Shown here piece by piece: positions 1 to 8,124 of a stretch of DNA of 31,450 nt. Position numbers and translations under genes: made by a program. The notes under the pieces were generated by a model that saw only the letters and a program-made list of their open reading frames with translations, did no database searches and had not been told where the DNA came from. The stretch is from DXYV01 sp045543215 (GTDB lineage: Bacteria; Bacillota; Clostridia; Oscillospirales; Oscillospiraceae), in contig JAZQMD010000185.1 in the NCBI GenBank assembly GCA_045543215.1, positions 1-31,450 of the forward strand, in the 5' to 3' direction. The stretch's first letter is position 1, and each line of letters begins with the position of its first letter.

Positions 1-1359
1 TCCTGCCCCTGTGCGCTGGGTCTGGCCACTCCGGTGGCTATTATGGTTGGTAGCGGAAAGGGAGCTGAGCACGGTATCCTCATTAAGTCTGCCGAGGCGC
101 TGGAAACTCTTCATGCTATCGATACGGTGGTATTGGACAAAACGGGCACCATTACCCAGGGAAAGCCCCGTGTCGTCGGAATTTACCCCCTTGGAAAAAT
201 TACTTCTGAGCAACTACTTGGTATTGCCGCCTCGCTTGAGGTTCTATCAGAGCATCCCCTAGCCGCCGCCATTGTGGATGAAGCCAGAGTTCGCAACATT
301 CCTCTCTCCCCGGTGACCGGGTTTGAGGCTATCCATGGCAGAGGGGTAAAGGGCTTTTTCCAAAATACAGACTTTTTGGCAGGCAACCAGGCCATGATGG
401 ACGAGGCAGGCATCGAGCTTGGAGATTGCAGTTCCACTGCCCAGTCCTTAGCTGACGAAGGCAAGACACCCCTGTTTTTTGTCGGGAAGGGCAGACTTCT
501 GGGTATTATCGCCGTGGCTGACACAATAAAGGCCACCAGCCCCGCTGCCATCCAGGAATTACGGGATATGGGCATCGACGTAGTGATGCTCACCGGGGAT
601 AACGCCCGTACTGCCGCTGCCATTGGCAAAGACATGGCCCTATCTCAGGTCATCGCAGAGGTCCTTCCTGCCGACAAAGAAGGCCATGTGGCCGCCCTCC
701 AGGGGCAGGGCCACAAGGTAGCCATGGTAGGAGATGGTATCAACGATGCTCCTGCCCTGTCCCGTGCCGATGTGGGTATAGCCATCGGAGCCGGTGCCGA
801 TGTAGCCATTGAAGCGGCAGATGTGGTTCTTATGAAAAGCGATTTGGGGGATGTTCCCACTGCAGTCCGCCTGTCACGGTCAGTGCTGCGTAACATTAAA
901 CAAAATCTGTTTTGGGCCTTTTTCTATAACGCTCTAGGCCTCCCCCTAGCTGCCGGTGCATTCTACGCCCTACTGGAATGGCAACTCAATCCCATGTTCG
1001 CTGCTGCCGCCATGAGTCTATCCTCAGTATGCGTGGTGTCCAACGCCCTGCGTCTGCGCTTCTTTCAACCTAAATATCTTGCGCCTCTCAAACCTCAGCC
1101 TGCTCCACCACCTGACCTCACATTATTCACTAAAAGAAACGGAGAAAAAAACACTATGGAAAAAAAGCTAACCATTGAAGGAATGATGTGCAACCACTGT
1201 AAAGCACATATAGAAAAAGCTCTATCTGATCTAGACGAGGTATCCACCGTCCAGGTAAATTTGGAAGAAAAGTGGGCCATTGTCACTGGCTCCGCCAATG
1301 ACGATACTCTCAAAGCCGCTGTAGCGGAAGCCGGGTATGAGGTGACCGATATCGAGTGA
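1..1359 (+). CDS. copA: Copper-translocating P-type ATPase, C-terminal part, with fused CopZ-like domain (5' end outside window)
   Basis: A P1B-type ATPase that exports copper(I) across the cytoplasmic membrane. The frame is open from base 1, and the first residues are SCPCALGLATP, the CPC metal-binding transmembrane motif, so the N-terminal metal-binding and first membrane segments lie upstream of the window. The phosphorylation motif DKTGT follows at residue 46 of the visible part, then SEHPLAAAI (the HP motif of the nucleotide domain), TGDN, and GDGINDAPAL of the hinge. Two final membrane segments (about residues 298-345) close the pump. After a proline-rich linker the protein continues into a complete heavy-metal-associated domain (about 386-452) with GMMCNHC, a CxxC copper site. 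That tail has its own Shine-Dalgarno-like GGAG (1141-1144) and in-frame ATG (1156), so it may also be made as a free 67-residue CopZ-like chaperone. CPC favours copper(I) or silver over zinc. Confidence 0.93.
   Translation, partial: SCPCALGLATPVAIMVGSGKGAEHGILIKSAEALETLHAIDTVVLDKTGTITQGKPRVVGIYPLGKITSEQLLGIAASLEVLSEHPLAAAIVDEARVRNIPLSPVTGFEAIHGRGVKGFFQNTDFLAGNQAMMDEAGIELGDCSSTAQSLADEGKTPLFFVGKGRLLGIIAVADTIKATSPAAIQELRDMGIDVVMLTGDNARTAAAIGKDMALSQVIAEVLPADKEGHVAALQGQGHKVAMVGDGINDAPALSRADVGIAIGAGADVAIEAADVVLMKSDLGDVPTAVRLSRSVLRNIKQNLFWAFFYNALGLPLAAGAFYALLEWQLNPMFAAAAMSLSSVCVVSNALRLRFFQPKYLAPLKPQPAPPPDLTLFTKRNGEKNTMEKKLTIEGMMCNHCKAHIEKALSDLDEVSTVQVNLEEKWAIVTGSANDDTLKAAVAEAGYEVTDIE
1156..1359 (+). 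other. Possible internal translation start giving a separate CopZ-like copper chaperone
   Basis: Inside the copA frame, GGAG at 1141-1144 lies 11 bases before an ATG at 1156. From there the product would be 67 residues, MEKKLTIEGMMCNHC onward, which is the size and shape of a free-standing CopZ. What is seen is the start context and the domain boundary. That it is used as a separate start is inference. Confidence 0.4.
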
Positions 1360-1515
1360 CAGCAGGGCCAGTAAAAAATGGACAATACTCCGGCATCTCC
1401 GGCAGAATGGGCCCCCTGTATCCAAAGGATTCAGGGAAGATAAAGATGCAAGAGAATGCATAGTAAAATCCTGAATACTCATTGGTAAAATCTGTACTTG
1501 TATCTAGCTTTTTGG

Positions 1516-1544
1516 TAGACATTTACTTTAAAATATGTTATACT
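1516..1544 (+). promoter_or_regulatory. Sigma-A-like promoter of the CPBP gene
   Basis: TAGACA (1516-1521) and TATACT (1539-1544) are separated by 17 bases. Each matches the consensus at five of six positions. Transcription would start near 1551 and leave an untranslated leader of about 135 bases before the ATG at 1687. Confidence 0.6.
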
Positions 1545-1596
1545 GAAATTTATTAAAAAAGGAGATTTTGTTTACTTTTTAACAAATTATGTATGA

Positions 1597-1655
1597 GACG
1601 TGCCGACGCACCCAGCACGTCGGCTCTAATAAAAATGTCTTATTTTTATTAGAGC
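1597..1655 (+). promoter_or_regulatory. Structured leader with competing hairpins upstream of the CPBP gene
   Basis: Three inverted repeats lie in the leader. GACGTGC (1597-1603) pairs with GCACGTC (1615-1621). GCCGACG (1602-1608) pairs with CGTCGGC (1618-1624). A perfect 14-bp stem joins 1623-1636 to 1642-1655 around GTCTT. The first two share bases and cannot form together, and the second and third overlap at 1623-1624. No U-run follows the GC-rich stems, so a plain intrinsic terminator is unlikely. The 327 bases between copA and the CPBP gene hold this leader, its promoter, and nothing else I can identify. Confidence 0.5.
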
Positions 1656-1686
1656 TTATTGTAAAAAGGAAGGATACGATAACCCT

Positions 1687-2421
1687 ATGATGCTATTAAA
1701 AAATCGCCAAAAGCTGCGGTATTTACGGTGGTGGGACCTACTCCTGCTAACGGTAATCCTGTTCTCCACCTTTATCGTTACCTCCTTTTCTGCCCTCCTC
1801 AGCCCATCGGGGGCGGGGACGGCGGAGGCATTGGAGTTTACAAGTGAGGCCAACTGGCAGGCGTTTTTCCTCCAGGCTCTCCTGCTGGGAGCGGCATTTT
1901 TGTATCTACTGTTGCGAGGTTTTGATTTTTCCCAGTGGCATTGCAAGGTCACACCAAAGGCGATTCTCATGGGCGTAGCACTGTTTATAGGGGTTGCCCT
2001 TTTGTTTGACATCTATTTTTTTCTTACCTATCAGCTGTTTCCTTATCCATACCTGGAGGATCCGGCATTGTACGTCCCCCAGAGCATGCATCCCTTTTTG
2101 CAGAAGCTAACTTCCGTTGATCTCTCCCTGATAGTCTACTCCATTCTCAACGGTTTCTATGAGGAGATATTTTTTCTTGGCATGTGCATAAGCGTGGCTC
2201 CTGAAAAAAGGACCTTCGCCTTTCTCTATTCCCTAGCGGTGCGCTATTCCTTTCATACTTATCAGGGACATGTATCCGCCTTGGCCATTGGCCTTCTTCT
2301 TGGAAGTATTTACTATCTCCTATACACCAGGATGAAGAAGAAAAATTTGCTCCCCTTTTTCCTGGCACACACCATCAGCGACATACTGGGTTCGGGCCTG
2401 CTAAGTTACTTTATCTTCTAA
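1687..2421 (+). CDS. CPBP family membrane protein (putative intramembrane protease)
   Basis: A 244-residue multi-spanning membrane protein of the CPBP (CAAX protease and bacteriocin-processing) family. Hydrophobic segments lie near residues 17-38, 58-77, 92-114 and 145-170 and then to the C-terminus. The family motifs are present in order: EE at 159-160 in NGFYEEIFFLG, the FH pair with H190 in RYSFHTYQG, and HTISD with H228 and D232. The usual EExxxR arginine is replaced by leucine (164), so proteolytic activity is not certain. The Shine-Dalgarno-like AGGAAGG at 1667-1673 is 13 bases before the first ATG; the next codon is also ATG and could be the start. It is transcribed alone from the promoter at 1516. 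Family members process peptides, modify prenylated proteins or confer self-immunity, and the substrate here is unknown. Confidence 0.75.
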   Translation: MMLLKNRQKLRYLRWWDLLLLTVILFSTFIVTSFSALLSPSGAGTAEALEFTSEANWQAFFLQALLLGAAFLYLLLRGFDFSQWHCKVTPKAILMGVALFIGVALLFDIYFFLTYQLFPYPYLEDPALYVPQSMHPFLQKLTSVDLSLIVYSILNGFYEEIFFLGMCISVAPEKRTFAFLYSLAVRYSFHTYQGHVSALAIGLLLGSIYYLLYTRMKKKNLLPFFLAHTISDILGSGLLSYFIF

Positions 2422-2447
2422 AGGCAGAAAACACTATACACAAGAAA

Positions 2448-2728
2448 AATAAAAACGGACAATAGACAAAAGGCCCCCTGATGTAGGAACATAAAGATAC
2501 TGCATCAGGGGGTAACATTATGAGCAAACGGGGATATACCCATGTGCAAGGGCTAGCTGGTGAAATCTAACCGATGCCCTCCTTTTATCATTATCAGCGC
2601 ATCCATCTGAAAACTGGAGTGGTATCGCTGACGCTGCACCATTCCACTTAAGGCTTAATCTTTTCCTACCAAGTGCCTTTTCACCACATCGTCACCTAAT
2701 CCAAAATAGACAGGTTCGTTTTTGTCAA
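2448..2728 (+). mobile_element. Collapsed IS3-like insertion sequence remnant
   Basis: This 280-base stretch carries the two ends of an insertion sequence with its middle missing. At the left end AAAAACGGAC (2451-2460) matches, in inverted orientation, GGTTCGTTTTT (2713-2723) near the right end. An ATG at 2520 opens MSKRGYTHVQGLAGEI and stops at 2570; this resembles the start of OrfA of IS3-family transposases. From 2574 another short frame reads MPSFYHYQRIHLKTGVVSLT, stopping at 2651; it resembles the end of an OrfB integrase, where the usual text is close to YYNxQRIHLKTGVAPLTL. A stem of 13 pairs joins 2474-2486 to 2500-2512, and its right arm contains the AGGGGG Shine-Dalgarno site of the OrfA remnant. 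The assignment rests on memory of the family, without a search. This explains most of the gap between 2422 and 2809. Confidence 0.6.
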
Positions 2729-2737
2729 TTTTCCCAC

Positions 2738-2765
2738 TTGCCATAGAATTTCATCGGTATATAAT
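2738..2765 (+). promoter_or_regulatory. Promoter of the MATE exporter gene
   Basis: TTGCCA (2738-2743) and a perfect TATAAT (2760-2765) are 16 bases apart, just outside the right end of the insertion sequence remnant. Predicted transcription start is near 2772, which makes the upstream TTG at 2780 an unlikely start codon and favours the TTG at 2810. Confidence 0.65.
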
Positions 2766-2809
2766 GAGAAACTGGTTATTTGATTTATGATAAAAAGAAG
2801 GTAGTTCAT

Positions 2810-4165
2810 TTGAAGCTTCCTGAATTTAAATCGCCTCCCCTATTTGACCGAAGATCGCTGCTGCGCCTTTTCATCCCCCTCGCTGCTGAGCAATTTTTAA
2901 TGATGACCGTCGGTATGGCCGACACGGTCATGGTAACCAGTGCCGGCGAGGCCGCTGTGTCTGGTGTTTCTTTAGTGGACTCCATTAACATCCTGCTTAT
3001 CCAAGTCTTCGCTGCTCTGACCACAGGAGGCACAGTGGTGGTATCCCAATACCTTGGACGCCAGGATAGAGAAAGTGCCGGACGGGCTGCCAAGCAGTTG
3101 TTCCATGCCTCTACCCTTATAGCCCTGGTTCTTATGATGGTTGCGCTCTTCTTCCGTCAGCTTCTGCTAACCACTATCTTCGGGCATATCGATCAGGCTG
3201 TTATGCACCATGCTATGGATTACTTTTTCTTTACTGCTATATCCTATCCCTTTATGGCGATCTACAACTCTGGCTCATCCCTCTTCCGGGCTATGGGAAA
3301 CAGCAAAGTATCCCTGTTCGTGTCCATTGTGGTCAACCTGGTAAATGTACCCATGAACGCCATCCTCATCTATGGCTTGCGTATGGCTGCTGCTGGTGCA
3401 GCCATCAGCACCCTGGCCTCCCGAGTAGTGGCAGCGGCCATTATACTTATCCTTATTCATAAACCGTCTAATCCGGTGTATATCCAACGTATTTGGAAAC
3501 CTGAGTGGCAACCAACCTTGCTGGGTCGCATCTTGGGAATTGGCGTGCCCAATGGCCTGGAAAATGGCATGTTCCAGATTGGCAAGCTGATGGTAGCAGG
3601 TCTGATCTCCACCTTTGGCATCTCCGCTATCTCAGCAAATGCCATTTCCAACTCCATTGGCAGCGTGGTGCAGGTCCCTGGCCAATCTGCCGGCCTAGGT
3701 CTTATTACCGTGGTAGGTCGGTGTATGGGCTCCCGGCAAGAAGATCAGGCAGTTTACTACACCCGCCGCCTGCTCCTATTGACCTATCTCTCGATGGGAA
3801 CTCTCAACCTTCTTTTACTACTACTGGCCGAACCCCTTGTTTCCCTTTTTGGTCTTAGTCCTGCCGCCACTACTACTGCCATAGAAATCCTGCGGTGGTT
3901 TGCCTTTTTCAATATGGCAGTCTATCCCCTGTCCTTTGTTCTGCCAAACGCCCTGAGGGGGGCAGGAGATGCCAAATTTACCATGGTGGTATCCATGTTA
4001 TCTATGTGGACCTTCCGCATTGGATGTAGCTATCTATTTTGTATGGTCTTTGACCTGGGTCTGCTAGGGGTCTGGTTTGCGATGTTTATAGACTGGATAG
4101 TTCGGTCAATTATCTTCATTGTACGTTTCCACCGAGGACATTGGAAATCCATACGGCTGATATAG
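2810..4165 (+). CDS. MATE family multidrug/cation efflux transporter
   Basis: A 451-residue membrane antiporter of the MATE family, which exports cationic drugs or metabolites in exchange for sodium ions or protons. The two homologous halves typical of the fold can be seen: an amphipathic start (DRRSLLRLFIPLAAEQFL), then GMADTVMVTSAGEAAVSGVSLVDS in the first half and GIGVPNGLENGMFQIGKLMVAGLIS in the second, with about 12 hydrophobic segments. I chose the TTG at 2810 because AGAAGG (2796-2801) sits 8 bases before it; the frame is open further up to another TTG at 2780 that has no ribosome site and almost no leader. It is monocistronic, with its own promoter and a terminator at 4191. It is only distantly similar to the other MATE gene at 26263-27651. 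Confidence 0.88.
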   Translation: MKLPEFKSPPLFDRRSLLRLFIPLAAEQFLMMTVGMADTVMVTSAGEAAVSGVSLVDSINILLIQVFAALTTGGTVVVSQYLGRQDRESAGRAAKQLFHASTLIALVLMMVALFFRQLLLTTIFGHIDQAVMHHAMDYFFFTAISYPFMAIYNSGSSLFRAMGNSKVSLFVSIVVNLVNVPMNAILIYGLRMAAAGAAISTLASRVVAAAIILILIHKPSNPVYIQRIWKPEWQPTLLGRILGIGVPNGLENGMFQIGKLMVAGLISTFGISAISANAISNSIGSVVQVPGQSAGLGLITVVGRCMGSRQEDQAVYYTRRLLLLTYLSMGTLNLLLLLLAEPLVSLFGLSPAATTTAIEILRWFAFFNMAVYPLSFVLPNALRGAGDAKFTMVVSMLSMWTFRIGCSYLFCMVFDLGLLGVWFAMFIDWIVRSIIFIVRFHRGHWKSIRLI

Positions 4166-4190
4166 TAAATAAATACTGTTTTTATATTTA

Positions 4191-4218
4191 AGAAGAGGCC
4201 AGAAATCTGGCCTCTTCT
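4191..4218 (+). terminator. Terminator between convergent MATE and nucleoside permease genes
   Basis: A perfect 13-base inverted repeat, AGAAGAGGCCAGA and its complement, with almost no loop, followed on the plus strand by a T-rich stretch (TATACTTTCATTATTTATT). It lies between two convergent genes and probably ends transcription from the plus side. A weaker imperfect hairpin at about 4281-4300 lies nearer the end of the minus-strand operon. Confidence 0.7.
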
Positions 4219-4313
4219 ATACTTTCATTATTTATTGAAATACCCTATGTGCCAATACAACCTTTATTCCAACTACATATAACAGGGAGAACATTCTCCT
4301 GCATGTTGTCTTT

Positions 4314-5345
4314 TTAGCGCTGTCCCTTGTCGTAGGGAATTCCCTCCGCCTTGGGTGCCCGGGATTTCTTGGAAGTGAAGGCTAGGACAATTAAGGTAAT
4401 CAAGTAGGGCAACATGCGGTAAAAGTGGGCGCTCACACCGATCTGGGAGAGAAGATATACCCCATCGCCATTGATATCAATACTGGAATAAGAAGCCGCC
4501 ACACACTTGAACAGGCCGAAAAGCAGAGCTGCCCCCGCGATATTCAAGGGCTTCCAGTTGCCAAAAATCATGACCGCCAGAGCCAAAAAACCGAAGCCAG
4601 CCACATCACCGGTGGACGCACAATTAGCTGTGGTCAGGGCATATACAAACCCACCCATGCCCGCCAGCGCCCCAGAAATGGTAGTACCGGCGTACCGCAT
4701 CTTATACACACTGATACCCAAGGAGTCCGCCGCCTGGGGATTTTCGCCACAGGAGCGCAGCCGTAAGCCAAACCTGGTCTTATATAATATGATAGATAAA
4801 ATGATAAACAGCAGGATACATATATAGGTAGCCAGGTACACCTTATGAAGAAAGGTATTCCCCCAAAAACCTAAATCTGCCGTCCGGTCAAATCCCAGGG
4901 TAGTTTTCTTAATCATAAACCAGCTTGCGGCATCCCCCACAGCCATTTGCAGGGTATTCTGGTTTGTAATAATCCGGATAAGAAAGAGCACCAAGGCAGG
5001 AGCCAGCAGATTAAGGGCAGTTCCACCGATTGTCTGGTCTGCTTTTAGATTCACCGAGGCAAAGGACAACAACAGTGAAAAAAGAGCCCCCAGTGCAGCA
5101 GCTACCAACATGGCCAGCAATTCAAACCCCTGAAGGGCCACCCAGTCCCCTACCTCTTTAGCTACGGCAAATGCCCCCGCCTTCTGAGTGAGATTAACAA
5201 AGAGCACCCCCACAAAAGCGCCGAAAATCATAATACCCTCCAGCGCCAGATTGATGATACCGCTGCGCTCAGCAAACACACCGGCTAAAGCCACAATCAT
5301 CAGTGGCACAGCATAGATGAAGGTCTGCTGCACCAGGAAGGTCAT
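4314..5345 (-). CDS. nupQ: Nucleoside ABC transporter permease (NupQ/YufQ type)
   Basis: A 343-residue inner-membrane permease of the BPD_transp_2 (branched-chain amino acid/ribose-type) family, one of two permeases of a BMP-dependent nucleoside importer. It has about nine or ten hydrophobic segments. The N-terminus AERSGIINLALEGIMIFGAFVGV is the family hallmark, and GLRLRSCGENPQAADSLGISV is the cytoplasmic loop that contacts the ATPase. It is the last gene of the operon and its ATG overlaps the stop of the preceding permease by four bases (ATGA), which points to coupled translation. The order ATPase, permease, permease matches Bacillus subtilis nupOPQ (yufOPQ), a guanosine importer. The exact nucleoside cannot be told from the sequence. 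Confidence 0.88.
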   Translation of the reverse strand: MTFLVQQTFIYAVPLMIVALAGVFAERSGIINLALEGIMIFGAFVGVLFVNLTQKAGAFAVAKEVGDWVALQGFELLAMLVAAALGALFSLLLSFASVNLKADQTIGGTALNLLAPALVLFLIRIITNQNTLQMAVGDAASWFMIKKTTLGFDRTADLGFWGNTFLHKVYLATYICILLFIILSIILYKTRFGLRLRSCGENPQAADSLGISVYKMRYAGTTISGALAGMGGFVYALTTANCASTGDVAGFGFLALAVMIFGNWKPLNIAGAALLFGLFKCVAASYSSIDINGDGVYLLSQIGVSAHFYRMLPYLITLIVLAFTSKKSRAPKAEGIPYDKGQR

Positions 5346-6586
5346 GCCCCCTCACCTCCTTTTTCAATTTGTCCGACGGTGTCCGGCGAAGGGACAATAG
5401 TCTTTTGTCCTGTATTAGCCCTCCTACCTTTCCTTCGCCCATCCAAGAGCATCTTGACCACCAGGGAGAAGGCGCTCAGATAAACGATGGTCGCAATAAT
5501 AACATCCGTGATATACTCGTTATAGGCCGTCAGGTTGGTTAGCTGGAGCCCAACAATATCCAGCATAGACATAAAGCAACCAGTAAAAATGACCCCAATC
5601 GGATGATTGGCTGCCAGCAAGGCCACGGGAATTCCATTAAAACCGGTAGCCGGAAGAGACTGATAGGTGGACCAGAAAAATTCCGTGTTCCCCGACAGGT
5701 AGTATAAGGCGGCTGCCGCCCCCGAAAGCCCGCCGGCAATGGCCATAGACAGCACAATATTACGCTTATCGTTAATACCGGCATAGCGGGCGGCGTGGCG
5801 GTTACTGCCGCAAGCCTTAAGCTCATAGCCCAAGGTCGTCTTGGTCATTAGGACATAAATTAAAACAGCAATTAGGGCCGCAATCAGGATACCACCGTTG
5901 ACTTGGGAATTGGGGAATATTCTGTCCAGACCAAACTTAGCAGTCTCCACCCCGTTGAAAGCAGTCTTATAGATATAGCCGCTCTTCGTGTTCTCCACCA
6001 TATTGCGAAAATCGCTGCCGTCAAACATCCACGTAACCAGATTCGCCGCAATCCAGTTTGTCATAATGCAGGCCAGCACCTCATTAATGTTCAAAAATGC
6101 CTTTAAAAGTCCGGGAATAGCCCCCCACAGTCCTCCCGCCAAGATACCGCCTAGAAAAGCGATGGCCCAAATCAACCATGCAGGCGCCGTCTGAGATGAA
6201 ATGCCCAAGGCCAATATAAGGGTTGCGGCGGTGCCCATCAAGTACTGGCCCGGTGCACCAATGTTAAACAATCCGGTTTTAAAGGCAACAGATACTGACA
6301 GGCCCGTGAGGATGAGTGGAATCGCCCGGAAAAGCATGTTCCCGATGTTCTGAGGATTAAACCCAAAGGTCAAATTACCCGCAGCGTTACGACCGGTGCT
6401 GAAAATACCGCCAAATATCAGGCGGATTCCTTCCCATGCGCTGGCCAAAGTCAGGTTCTCGCCGGCAACACCCACTATAAAGATTAGGAGGCTTCCTACA
6501 AACAGGCCGATGAGGATGGAAATGATGGAAGCCAGAACAGCTCTAATTCCCTCCTTCCGCAAAAGATCGGAAAGCTGCTCTTTCAT
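5342..6586 (-). CDS. nupP: Nucleoside ABC transporter permease (NupP/YufP type)
   Basis: A 414-residue permease, the partner of the next gene. It begins with a cytoplasmic stretch and a first membrane segment (about residues 15-40) and has further hydrophobic segments. GLSVSVAFKTGLFNIGAPGQYLMGTAATLIL is the conserved permease signature, and GYELKACGSNRHAARYAGIN is the coupling loop, close to the one in the sister permease. The tail after residue 385 is polar and contains RRKGRRANTG. Its ATG overlaps the end of the ATPase gene by four bases, and its own stop overlaps the next gene, so the three transporter genes look translationally coupled. The protein is longer than NupQ mainly at the N-terminus and in the loop around FDGSDFRNMVENTKSGYIYK, which is typical of this member. 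Confidence 0.88.
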   Translation of the reverse strand: MKEQLSDLLRKEGIRAVLASIISILIGLFVGSLLIFIVGVAGENLTLASAWEGIRLIFGGIFSTGRNAAGNLTFGFNPQNIGNMLFRAIPLILTGLSVSVAFKTGLFNIGAPGQYLMGTAATLILALGISSQTAPAWLIWAIAFLGGILAGGLWGAIPGLLKAFLNINEVLACIMTNWIAANLVTWMFDGSDFRNMVENTKSGYIYKTAFNGVETAKFGLDRIFPNSQVNGGILIAALIAVLIYVLMTKTTLGYELKACGSNRHAARYAGINDKRNIVLSMAIAGGLSGAAAALYYLSGNTEFFWSTYQSLPATGFNGIPVALLAANHPIGVIFTGCFMSMLDIVGLQLTNLTAYNEYITDVIIATIVYLSAFSLVVKMLLDGRRKGRRANTGQKTIVPSPDTVGQIEKGGEGA

Positions 6587-8124
6587 GCCTGCCCCCCCTC
6601 CTTCGTCATACGTTTGGCCCCCGCCATATACAAGCCCAGCTCCTGCATGGTGGTAGCCTTAGGATCCAATTCACCCACAATCTCGCCCTCATACATGACT
6701 AGTATCCGGTCAGATAGACTCATAACCTCGTCTATCTCCAAAGATACTAGAAGTACTGCCTTACCCCGATCCCGCTCGGCCACCAGCTGACTATGAATAT
6801 ATTCAATAGCCCCCACGTCCAGACCACGAGTGGGTTGAACCGCCACAATAAGAGGCTTGTCCCGGTCCAATTCCCGGGCAATGATGGCCTTTTGCTGGTT
6901 TCCCCCCGACATGGATCGAACAACACTTACCGATCCCTGACCAGAGCGCACATCGTATTGCTCACGGAGTTTTTCCGAATACGCTCTCACCGCTCCCTGA
7001 TCAATAAACCCAAAATGCTGGAAACGTGACTGCCGGAAACACTGAAGCACTATATTCTGCTCCAATGTAAAGTCCAAAACCAATCCATGCTTGTGCCGAT
7101 CCTCCGGGATATGACTCATATCCTCCCCCCTCTGACGAATGGAACCGCGGGAAATATCCTTTCCACACAAACTGACGGATCCACCAGAACTTTTCTCCAA
7201 GCCCGTAAGCCCGTTGATAAGCTCAGTCTGCCCATTGCCATCGATACCGGCAATGCATAAAATCTCCCCTGCCCGCACGTTGAAGGTAACGGCATTTACT
7301 GCATTATACTTTCTTCCCTTAAATGGAACAGAAAAATTTTCCACCCTGAGCACCACATCCCCCGGCTGGACCACGGCCTTGTTCACTTCCAGTTGCACCG
7401 GGCGGCCCACCATCATGTTGGATAACTCCTGCTTATCCGTATCCTTAGTCTCTACGGTCCCGATACATCTGCCCTTGCGCAAAACGGTGACTCGGTCAGC
7501 CACCGCCATGATTTCATTGAGTTTATGGGAAATGAATAGAATGGACTTACCCTCCCTGGCAAATGCTTTCATGGTTTCCATCAGCTCGTCAATTTCCTGA
7601 GGGGTGAGCACGGCGGTGGGTTCATCAAAAATAAGGATTTCATTATCCCGGTAGAGCATCTTCAAAATTTCCACCCGCTGCTGCATGCCTACCGTGATAT
7701 CCTCTACTCTGGCATCCAGATCCACCTTCAGTCCATACTCCTCCGACAGGGCCTCCACCTTTGCCCTGGCCTCCCTTTTCTTCAAAAATCCCAGCTTGGT
7801 GGTTTCTGCACCCAGAATAACATTATCAAGCACGCTGAACACATCGATAAGCTTAAAATGCTGATGAACCATGCCGATCCCTAACTCAGTGGCCTCATTA
7901 GGATTGTTAATCTTCACTATTTGTCCGTTTTTCTTGATAACTCCCTCTTCTGCCTGATATAGGCCGAACAAAACGCTCATCAAGGTGGATTTTCCCGCAC
8001 CGTTCTCCCCCAAAAGAGCATGAATCTCCCCCCGGCGCAGCTGGAGGGTGATATCATCATTGGCAATAATACCCGGGAATTTTTTCGTAATATGGAGCAT
8101 CTCAATGATGTTCTCAGATTGCAC
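6583..8124 (-). CDS. nupO: Nucleoside ABC transporter ATPase with two nucleotide-binding domains (NupO/YufO type)
   Basis: A 513-residue ATPase with two fused ABC domains that powers nucleoside uptake. The first half has Walker A GENGAGKST, a signature-like ITVGMQQR, and Walker B ILIFDEPTA. The second half has a degenerate Walker A (GIDGNGQTE), a good signature MSGGNQQK and VAVQPTRGLD, the asymmetry usual for this sugar/nucleoside group. HIPEDRHKHGLVLDF is typical of YufO. The start is uncertain. GTG at 8122-8124 opens the frame shown, but GGAGG lies 16 bases upstream of it. An in-frame CTG five... codons cannot be excluded: the CTG three codons before the GTG is 7 bases from GGAGG. A terminator-like hairpin (8215-8244) separates the gene from the lipoprotein gene, so it is probably made at a lower level than the lipoprotein. 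Confidence 0.9.
   Translation of the reverse strand: MQSENIIEMLHITKKFPGIIANDDITLQLRRGEIHALLGENGAGKSTLMSVLFGLYQAEEGVIKKNGQIVKINNPNEATELGIGMVHQHFKLIDVFSVLDNVILGAETTKLGFLKKREARAKVEALSEEYGLKVDLDARVEDITVGMQQRVEILKMLYRDNEILIFDEPTAVLTPQEIDELMETMKAFAREGKSILFISHKLNEIMAVADRVTVLRKGRCIGTVETKDTDKQELSNMMVGRPVQLEVNKAVVQPGDVVLRVENFSVPFKGRKYNAVNAVTFNVRAGEILCIAGIDGNGQTELINGLTGLEKSSGGSVSLCGKDISRGSIRQRGEDMSHIPEDRHKHGLVLDFTLEQNIVLQCFRQSRFQHFGFIDQGAVRAYSEKLREQYDVRSGQGSVSVVRSMSGGNQQKAIIARELDRDKPLIVAVQPTRGLDVGAIEYIHSQLVAERDRGKAVLLVSLEIDEVMSLSDRILVMYEGEIVGELDPKATTMQELGLYMAGAKRMTKEGGQA

Noticed and set aside
1593..1652. A 19-residue leader peptide before the CPBP gene
   Set aside because: No Shine-Dalgarno site lies at a usable distance, so I kept it only as part of the hairpin observation and not as a gene.
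1602..1655. An intrinsic terminator after copA
   Set aside because: The GC-rich stems lack a U-run, and the AU-rich stem lies downstream of the promoter for the next gene.
2780..2809. TTG 2780 as the start of the first MATE gene
   Set aside because: It is only about eight bases after the predicted transcription start and has no ribosome site. TTG 2810 has AGAAGG at 8 bases.
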